Source of the DNA: Dermacoccus abyssi
GTDB lineage: Bacteria > Actinomycetota > Actinomycetes > Actinomycetales > Dermatophilaceae
Reading direction: 5' to 3'
Length of the DNA: 64,000 nt
Assembly: GCF_003515945.1 (NCBI RefSeq)
Contig: NZ_QWLM01000004.1
Coordinates: 62,001 to 126,000, forward strand
Shown here: piece by piece, positions 58,731-64,000 of the stretch
Layout: every line of letters begins with the position of its first letter
Position numbering within the stretch: position 1 is the first letter of the stretch
The notes under the pieces: generated by a model
Seen by the model: only the letters and a program-made list of their open reading frames with translations
Database searches by the model: none
Told to the model about the DNA's origin: nothing
Translations under genes and position numbers: made by a program

Positions 58731-60554
58731 ATGACTACGACTGACATCGAGATGATCGGCGGCACGACGCACAAGGGCCTTGCCGCCTGGGTTGCCGAGG
58801 TCGCCGAGATGACCACCCCCGACCGCATCCAGTGGGTGACGGGTTCGGACGAGGAGTGGAAGCAGATCACGGACAAGCTCGTCGAGACGGGCACGTTCAC
58901 GCGCCTCAACGAGGACATCAAGCCGAACTCGTTCTACGCCGCCAGCTCCCCGCAGGACGTCGCGCGCGTCGAGGACCGCACCTACATCTGCAGTGTCGAC
59001 GAGAAGGACGCCGGGCCCACCAACAACTGGATGGACCCGAACGAGATGAAGGACATCATGCGTGGCCTCTACAAGGGCTGCATGAAGGGTCGCACGATGT
59101 ACGTGATCCCCTTCGTCATGGGTCACCTGGAGGCCGAGCACCCGATGTTCGGTGTCGAGATCACCGACTCCGAGTACGTCGTCGCGTCGATGCGCGTCAT
59201 GGCCCGCTGTGGCACGAAGATCCTCGACCGCATCGAGGAGCTCGGTGACGACGCCCGCTACGTCCCGGCCCTGCACTCGGTCGGCGCCCCGCTCGCCGAC
59301 GGCGAGAAGGACGTCGCGTGGCCGTGCAACGACGAGAAGTACATCGTGCAGTTCCCCGAGGAGCGCACGATCTGGAGCTTCGGCTCCGGCTACGGCGGCA
59401 ACGCCCTGCTCGGCAAGAAGTGCTACTCGCTGCGCATCGCCTCGGTCATGGCACGTGATGAGGGCTGGCTGGCCGAGCACATGCTCATCCTGAAGCTCAT
59501 CTCCCCGGAGAACCAGGTCTACTACATCGCTGCGGCCTTCCCGAGCGCCTGCGGCAAGACCAACCTCGCCATGCTCAAGCCGACCGTTCCGGGCTGGAAG
59601 GTCGAGACCCTCGGCGACGACATCGCCTGGATGCGTTTCGGCAAGGACGGCCGCCTGTACGCCGTCAACCCGGAGTTCGGCTTCTTCGGCGTCGCGCCGG
59701 GCACGAACGAGCACACCAACCCGAACGCCATGAAGACGATCAACAAGGGCAACTCCGTCTTCACGAACGTCGCGCTCACCGAGGACGGCGACGTCTGGTG
59801 GGAGGGTCTCGAGAACCCGCCGGCCAAGGCCACGGACTGGAAGGGCAACCCCTGGACGCCCGACAGCGACGAGCTGTCCAGCCACCCGAACAGCCGCTAC
59901 TGCACTCCGATCGAGCAGTGCGACATCCTGGCCGACGAGTACAACGACCCGCAGGGTGTGCCGATCTCGGCGATCCTTTTCGGTGGCCGCCGCAAGACGA
60001 CGGTTCCGCTCGTCACCGAGGCTCGCGACTGGCTGCACGGCACCTTCATGGGCGCCACGCTCTCGTCCGAGACGACGGCCGCCGCGACCGGCCAGGTCGG
60101 CGTCGTGCGCCGCGACCCGATGGCCATGCTGCCCTTCATCGGCTACAACGCCGGTGACTACTTCCAGCACTGGGTCAACGTCGGCAAGGACGCGGACGCG
60201 AGCAAGCTGCCCGCGATCTTCTACGTCAACTGGTTCCGCCGTGACGACAACGGTGACTTCCTGTGGCCCGGCTTCTCCGAGAACAGCCGCGTCCTCAAGT
60301 GGATCATCGAGCGCATCGAGGGCAAGGCCGCAGCGGTCGAGACCCCGATCGGTCACGTTCCGACGCCGGAGTCGCTCGACGTCGAGGGCCTCGACATGAC
60401 GGACGCCGAGCTCGAGGCCGCCCTCGCGGTCGACGTCGAGGAGTGGAAGGCCGAGATCCCGCAGATCGAGGAGTGGTTCGCCAAGTTCGGCGACCAGCTC
60501 CCGGTTCAGCTTCAGGTCGAGCTCGACGGCCTCAAGGAGCGCCTCGGCGCCTGA
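58731..60554 (+). CDS. pckG: Phosphoenolpyruvate carboxykinase (GTP), 607 aa
   Basis: PEPCK converts oxaloacetate and GTP to phosphoenolpyruvate, the entry to gluconeogenesis. The GTP-enzyme signature [13 protein letters not shown] (P-loop and reactive Cys) is intact, with [29 protein letters not shown] and [13 protein letters not shown], and the active-site lid and base-binding region near [20 protein letters not shown]. Length is typical (about 605-620). ATG 58731 is chosen because [11 protein letters not shown] matches family N-termini; ATG 58719 is possible. A long upstream region with a dyad suggests regulated transcription by carbon source. Confidence 0.95.
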   Translation: MTTTDIEMIGGTTHKGLAAWVAEVAEMTTPDRIQWVTGSDEEWKQITDKLVETGTFTRLNEDIKPNSFYAASSPQDVARVEDRTYICSVDEKDAGPTNNWMDPNEMKDIMRGLYKGCMKGRTMYVIPFVMGHLEAEHPMFGVEITDSEYVVASMRVMARCGTKILDRIEELGDDARYVPALHSVGAPLADGEKDVAWPCNDEKYIVQFPEERTIWSFGSGYGGNALLGKKCYSLRIASVMARDEGWLAEHMLILKLISPENQVYYIAAAFPSACGKTNLAMLKPTVPGWKVETLGDDIAWMRFGKDGRLYAVNPEFGFFGVAPGTNEHTNPNAMKTINKGNSVFTNVALTEDGDVWWEGLENPPAKATDWKGNPWTPDSDELSSHPNSRYCTPIEQCDILADEYNDPQGVPISAILFGGRRKTTVPLVTEARDWLHGTFMGATLSSETTAAATGQVGVVRRDPMAMLPFIGYNAGDYFQHWVNVGKDADASKLPAIFYVNWFRRDDNGDFLWPGFSENSRVLKWIIERIEGKAAAVETPIGHVPTPESLDVEGLDMTDAELEAALAVDVEEWKAEIPQIEEWFAKFGDQLPVQLQVELDGLKERLGA

Positions 60555-60606
60555 GCCCATCAGACGTGGCGGTCCCGGCCGACCGTCACTTGACCGTCGT
60601 CGGTCA

Positions 60607-60645
60607 CGCAACCTCCCGTTCGCTGCTCGCGAGCGGGAGGTTGCG
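60607..60645 (+). terminator. Terminator of pckG
   Basis: CGCAACCTCCCG (60607-60618) and CGGGAGGTTGCG (60634-60645) form a perfect 12-bp stem, 52 bases past the stop, with additional pairing inside the loop. Confidence 0.8.
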
Positions 60646-60745
60646 TCATCTCCGTCGTCCGCCCACCGAGCGTCCTACGGACAGTTCGCAGGTACGCCCC
60701 GTACGCTCGAAGTCAACCGCACGTCCCCGTTCCCCGAGGAAACCG

Positions 60746-61522
60746 ATGTCACGCTCGTTCGCCCTGACCGCCGCCGCCCTCGCGCTGCCGCTCGCTCTCG
60801 CGGCCTGCGGCAATTCCTCACCCGACGCCGAGGGGCAGCCCTCCGCGACCTCGACGTCCGTTTCGACCTCGAGCGCCACCTCGGGGGCCGGGCAGTCGTC
60901 CTCGACGAGCAGTTCCACCGGCACGAGCACCAACTCATCGGGCTCGACGCAATCGTCCGGCGCGGCGAGCTCGACCTCGGCCGAGAGCACGGCCACCCCA
61001 TCGAGCTCCTCGCAGCCCTCCGCCGTGGGACACGTGTCCGTCTCGCCGTCCACAGCACAGGGGAAGGCGCCCACCCCGACGCAGGTGAAGAAGTCCGCAC
61101 TGGAGAACACCCCCGTGTCGTCTGTACACGTCACCACTCCTGACGGGGGCCCTCAGACGGGCGCAGCCGTCGCCACCCAGAGTCTCGTGACGTCGGTGAA
61201 CGGTCGTACCCTCTCCTACACGTACAGCGCGTCGGGCAAGCAGCACCTCTACCGTTCGCAGCTCAACAACGCGGTCATCGCGGCGCCGAACAGCCGCGGC
61301 GTCACGATCGACTTCGGTGACGGCAGCGGCATGGACGGCGCCGACCTCGGCGCGCTCCAGTGCGCACCGAAGTCGCCCCTCGCTGCATTCGCCGACAAGT
61401 TGCCGACGCAGACCCACACCTACGCGGCCGCGGGGACGTACACCGTCACGACCACCACGTACTTCTGCGGCGACTCGGGCCCGGTGAGCAAGTCCTCGAC
61501 GCAGAAGGTGACGATCAACTGA
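60746..61522 (+). CDS. PKD-domain lipoprotein with Ser/Thr-rich stalk, 258 aa
   Basis: A lipoprotein signal ending in LAAC is followed by about 75 residues almost entirely of Ser, Thr, Gly and Ala, a wall-spanning stalk. The C-terminal ~85 residues form a PKD-like beta sandwich: SRGVTIDFGDGSGMDGADLG, THTYAAAGTYTVTTTTYFCG and KVTIN, with the DFGDG and HTYAAAGTY signatures of PKD domains. Two Cys could bridge. ATG 60746 follows GAGGAAA. The stop overlaps the following gene's CTG by three bases. Binding partner unknown. Confidence 0.82.
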   Translation: MSRSFALTAAALALPLALAACGNSSPDAEGQPSATSTSVSTSSATSGAGQSSSTSSSTGTSTNSSGSTQSSGAASSTSAESTATPSSSSQPSAVGHVSVSPSTAQGKAPTPTQVKKSALENTPVSSVHVTTPDGGPQTGAAVATQSLVTSVNGRTLSYTYSASGKQHLYRSQLNNAVIAAPNSRGVTIDFGDGSGMDGADLGALQCAPKSPLAAFADKLPTQTHTYAAAGTYTVTTTTYFCGDSGPVSKSSTQKVTIN

Positions 61523-62169
61523 TCACGTTCGCCGAGGCCCGCGAGGGGCTCTTCTCGGCGCTGCACGCGTCACCGCACGACCGGCTCGTCCTCGCTGTGG
61601 CAGGCGCACCCGGCGCAGGCAAGTCCACCGTCTGCGAGCTCCTGCTCGCGGAAGCGCAGAACCGCGACGTGTCGGCGATCGTCGTCCCGATGGACGGCTG
61701 GCATCTCGCGCACCGAACACTGGAACGACTCGGCCTCGCGCAGGTCAAGGGAGCACCCCAGACGTTCGACGCCGAAGGCTTCGTCGCCCTGGTGGCCCGT
61801 ATCGCGGGGCAGCGGCCCGGGGATCCGTCCGTTTGGGCGCCCGAGTTCCGGCGCGAGATCGAGGACGCCGTCACCGGCGCCGTCGAGATTCGCCCCGAAC
61901 ACCGTCTCGTCGTCGTCGAGGGCAACTACCTGCTGCTCGACGAGCACCCGTGGCGCAACCTCGCCGGCTTCTTCGACACCGCATGGGTCCTGACGCCCGA
62001 CGAATCGACTCGCCGCATCCGACTCGTGGAACGTCACGAGCGCTACGGGCGCAGCACGGAGGACGCTCGAGCGCACGCTCTCGGCTCGGACGAGACGAAC
62101 GCCCGCCGCATCGAGCACAACATGGTCGCGCGGGCGGGGCTCACCGTCCTGGAGGTCGACCCGGGCTGA
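61519..62169 (+). CDS. Nucleoside/nucleotide kinase-family (uridine kinase/PanK-like) protein, 216 aa
   Basis: The P-loop is LAVAGAPGAGKSTVCELLLA, followed by IVVPMDGWHLAHRTLE, KGAPQTFDAEGFVALVARIA and VVVEGNYLLLDEHPW, the pattern of the uridine kinase/pantothenate kinase-like family that phosphorylates small alcohols or nucleosides. No ATG, GTG or TTG lies between the upstream gene's end and the first conserved residue. The best start is CTG 61519, which overlaps the previous stop (CTGA) and has AGAAGGTGA eight bases upstream. An ATG/GTG further up lies entirely inside the PKD gene and is rejected. Confidence 0.82.
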   Translation: MITFAEAREGLFSALHASPHDRLVLAVAGAPGAGKSTVCELLLAEAQNRDVSAIVVPMDGWHLAHRTLERLGLAQVKGAPQTFDAEGFVALVARIAGQRPGDPSVWAPEFRREIEDAVTGAVEIRPEHRLVVVEGNYLLLDEHPWRNLAGFFDTAWVLTPDESTRRIRLVERHERYGRSTEDARAHALGSDETNARRIEHNMVARAGLTVLEVDPG

Positions 62170-63264
62170 TCACCCCTTGGAACACCACAGGTGCCAGCGG
62201 AACCCGAGCAGATCCGTCCACCACACCGAGTGCCCGTTCTTCGGGTCACCCAGCAGGTCACGCAAGCCAAAGGGCACGCATGTGCTGGGCCAGGACGTCG
62301 TCGGCGGGGTCGGTGTGGTCGTCGGTGACGGTGTCGGCTGCGTCGGCTCACTCGTCGGAGTCGACGGCGAGGGGCTCGTCGGTTCCGACGGACGCGCCGG
62401 CTCGGTGGTCGGCGTGGTCGGGTTCGACGTCGTCGGCTGCGACGGTTCGCTCGTCGGCGTCGTGGGTTCCGTGCTCGGTTCGCTCGTCGGCGTCGTCGGG
62501 TTCGACGTGGGTTCGGTGGTCGGCGACGTCGGTTGCGTCGTGCTCGGTCCGCTCCTCGACGAATCCGACGGTGCGGGAGCGGTCGACGTGGGAGCCTGCG
62601 ACGTCGAAGTGCCCGGTGCGGAAGCCGTCGCCGAACCGGACGGCACCGGCGGCAGCCCGGACGTCGGCACGGTGGCCGAACCCGTCGGCGTTGCGGCGCC
62701 CGGCATCGTTGTGCGTAACGGGGATCCGCCTGCCGACGGCAAGCCTGGCAGGCGCGGCAGGGTGACCGCGGAGGAGCCCGACGGAACGACTGGGCCGTTG
62801 TTCCCTCGCTCGGAGGCGGCGCGCTCGTTCGCGCGGGGGGCGCTCGTCGCCCAGGTGGACGTCGAGGTCGGCTGACTCGTCGCGGACGCCGTCGACGACG
62901 CAGTGGGAGTGTCCGTGGAGGACGACGACGGATCGGCCGGCGCACTCGAGGAGGAGTTCGGTCCACGGGAACTCGAGGCGGCACCGTCGTCCGGGTCCAG
63001 CAGGACGACGCCGGCCGCCACGGTTGCGGCAAGGCCCACGAGCGCGGCGCCGGCGGCCCAAGTGCTCACCGTTCCGCCGGCGCCCGGCGCTCCGGCCGCA
63101 CCGGATCCGGCGGCGGCCCCGGACGGGTCGTTCAGCGCCTCGCGCAAAGCCTCGGCCTTACCGGCGTCGAGGGCGGACGGAGTGACGGTTGCGGCCCGAG
63201 CGGACAGCGCATCACGCAACTGTTGCTCGAGGGCGGCGAACTCGTCGGGTCGAAGATCAGCCAT
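62170..63264 (-). CDS. Single-pass membrane protein with Pro/Thr/Ser-rich stalk, probable anti-sigma factor, 364 aa
   Basis: The cytosolic N-terminus (about 1-70) is acidic and helical (EFAALEQQLRDALSARAATV). A membrane helix at about 87-108 (WAAGAALVGLAATVAAGVVL) follows. About 200 residues of Ser, Thr and Pro repeats (TSEPTQPTPSP type) lead to a 40-residue C-terminal domain with two Cys (WPSTCVPFGLRDLLG and WHLWCSKG). It starts eight bases inside the ECF sigma gene, so it is translationally coupled to it. That context and the topology suggest an anti-sigma factor or sensor, though no zinc-binding anti-sigma motif is seen. The codon use in the Ser/Thr/Pro stretch is highly repetitive. Confidence 0.72.
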   Translation of the reverse strand: MADLRPDEFAALEQQLRDALSARAATVTPSALDAGKAEALREALNDPSGAAAGSGAAGAPGAGGTVSTWAAGAALVGLAATVAAGVVLLDPDDGAASSSRGPNSSSSAPADPSSSSTDTPTASSTASATSQPTSTSTWATSAPRANERAASERGNNGPVVPSGSSAVTLPRLPGLPSAGGSPLRTTMPGAATPTGSATVPTSGLPPVPSGSATASAPGTSTSQAPTSTAPAPSDSSRSGPSTTQPTSPTTEPTSNPTTPTSEPSTEPTTPTSEPSQPTTSNPTTPTTEPARPSEPTSPSPSTPTSEPTQPTPSPTTTPTPPTTSWPSTCVPFGLRDLLGDPKNGHSVWWTDLLGFRWHLWCSKG

Positions 63265-63898
63265 CGGCGTCTCGCATCGCTCGGGCGAGCTTGGCCATGG
63301 CGCGTGAGGCTTGCGACTTCACCGTGCCCTGGCTGATCCCGAGGGTCGACGCGATCTCGACCTCGCTCAGCCCCTCCCAGTACCGCAGCACGAGAACCTC
63401 GCGCATGCGGGTGGGCAACGCGTCGAGGTGGCCAAGCACCTGCTGGTGCTCGTCGGCCAGAAGAACGGGCTCGTCGGAACCGGGCCCGGCCTCGGGTTCG
63501 GCAGCAGCGGCGTACTCGCGGGCGGTGCGGCGACGCCTTAGCACCGAGCGGGCGTGGTTGAGCACGGACGCACGCAGGTACGCGCGGGCGTTCGCGGGCG
63601 ATTCGAGGGAGTCGACGTTGCGGTGCAGACCGAGGAAGGCGTCGTGCACGACGTCCTGCGCCGACTCGATGTCGTCGACGAGCTGACGAGCCAGACGCAC
63701 CATGTCGTGGTACGAACTGACGTACAGGGCGTCGAGGTCGACCTCGTCCGGGGGAGAGCCTTGCGAGGACGTGTTCGCCCCCGAGGTCGCGTCGTCACCG
63801 GTCGACGCAGCGCGCTCCGAACGAGCGCTTCGCGCCCCTTCCGAGATGGCCCACCAGGGCGCCGGGGGAAGCGGAAGCGCTGCATGGACGAGAGTCAT
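63257..63898 (-). CDS. RNA polymerase ECF sigma factor (SigE/SigM-like), 213 aa
   Basis: Region 2 contains DALYVSSYHDMVRLARQLVD and DIESAQDVVHDAFLGLHRNV; region 4 contains LPTRMREVLVLRYWEGLSEV and EIASTLGISQGTVKSQASRA, the helix-turn-helix for the -35 element. About 55 residues of low-complexity lead precede region 2. ATG 63898 has GGGGAGCGGG upstream; an earlier methionine at 63973 is less likely. The downstream gene, overlapping by eight bases, is a membrane protein, the usual place for a cognate anti-sigma factor. Its target promoters are not identifiable here. Confidence 0.9.
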   Translation of the reverse strand: MTLVHAALPLPPAPWWAISEGARSARSERAASTGDDATSGANTSSQGSPPDEVDLDALYVSSYHDMVRLARQLVDDIESAQDVVHDAFLGLHRNVDSLESPANARAYLRASVLNHARSVLRRRRTAREYAAAAEPEAGPGSDEPVLLADEHQQVLGHLDALPTRMREVLVLRYWEGLSEVEIASTLGISQGTVKSQASRAMAKLARAMRDADG

Positions 63899-64000
63899 GC
63901 ACCCGCTCCCCTCATCACACGGCAGATGCCGACGCCGATGTTCTGCAGGGCGATTCGGACGATGCCCCATCATCCAGTGTCGGCGAGGAACGCGGGCCGG

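Overview
The window is high-GC DNA (roughly 70% G+C by eye), with dense, often overlapping genes, many GTG starts and actinobacterial gene families: GTP-dependent PEPCK, DUF4235, CsbD, a Pls-type NRPS, DUF559 proteins and an ECF sigma factor. It looks like a chromosomal segment of an actinobacterium, most plausibly order Micrococcales (Dermacoccaceae or Intrasporangiaceae-like; this placement is inference).

Layout. 1-3.4 kb: a broken YhhN-family membrane gene, a hypothetical gene, a membrane protein/XRE repressor pair behind a very long palindromic operator, then a minus-strand pfkA with a small NIF3-C-terminal-like protein. 3.5-8.8 kb: a 1306-residue NRPS of the epsilon-poly-L-lysine synthetase (Pls) architecture, overlapping an M1 aminopeptidase gene. 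9.0-14.3 kb: a complete liv branched-chain amino-acid ABC operon (SBP, two permeases, two ATPases) with an internal attenuator-like hairpin and a terminal hairpin. 14.3-18.2 kb: thioesterase, aldehyde dehydrogenase, glycerophosphodiesterase. 18.1-22.1 kb: a thiBPQ-type transporter under a TPP riboswitch. 22.2-27.4 kb: DUF4235 protein, then a translationally coupled trio of circularly permuted ATP-grasp, S9 peptidase and M20 amidohydrolase. 27.5-28.6 kb: a DUF559/AbiEi-type gene bracketed by two near-identical long palindromes. 28.6-35.5 kb: tadA, upp, an Rsm22-type methyltransferase, small membrane and PH-domain proteins, an amino-acid permease, def, an SMP-30 protein and tRNA-Arg. 35.8-37.0 kb: a secreted lamin-tail protein and a TauE/SafE exporter. 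37.0-47.2 kb: a self-contained selenocysteine island with selB, selA, tRNA-Sec, selD and a formate dehydrogenase whose catalytic subunit is read through an in-frame UGA followed by a SECIS-like hairpin. 47.2-55.0 kb: P450, SGNH lipoprotein, phosphatase, secreted repeat protein, TrhO, ABC-F, CsbD and a permease remnant. 55.1-58.5 kb: an FtsJ-like methyltransferase, an aminoglycoside-phosphotransferase-family gene and a second, frameshifted DUF559 gene, punctuated by three copies of one repeat. 58.7-64 kb: pckG, a PKD lipoprotein, a nucleoside-kinase-like protein and an ECF sigma factor with a downstream membrane protein that is probably its anti-sigma factor.

Most noteworthy: (1) two unrelated DUF559 (Vsr-fold nuclease) loci, each bracketed by same-orientation palindromic repeats and each carrying the same 11-bp DnaA-box-like motif upstream, which resembles a REP/RAYT arrangement with a different protein; (2) a Pls homologue whose adenylation pocket reads as lysine-like, coupled to an aminopeptidase; (3) the complete one-selenoprotein Sec island; (4) the 56-bp operator of the XRE gene pair; (5) the ATP-grasp/S9/M20 operon.

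Three genes (1-577, 54315-55038, 57225-58227) look frameshifted. In such GC-rich DNA a sequencing error is a live alternative for each. All family assignments come from reading the translations; no database search was run.
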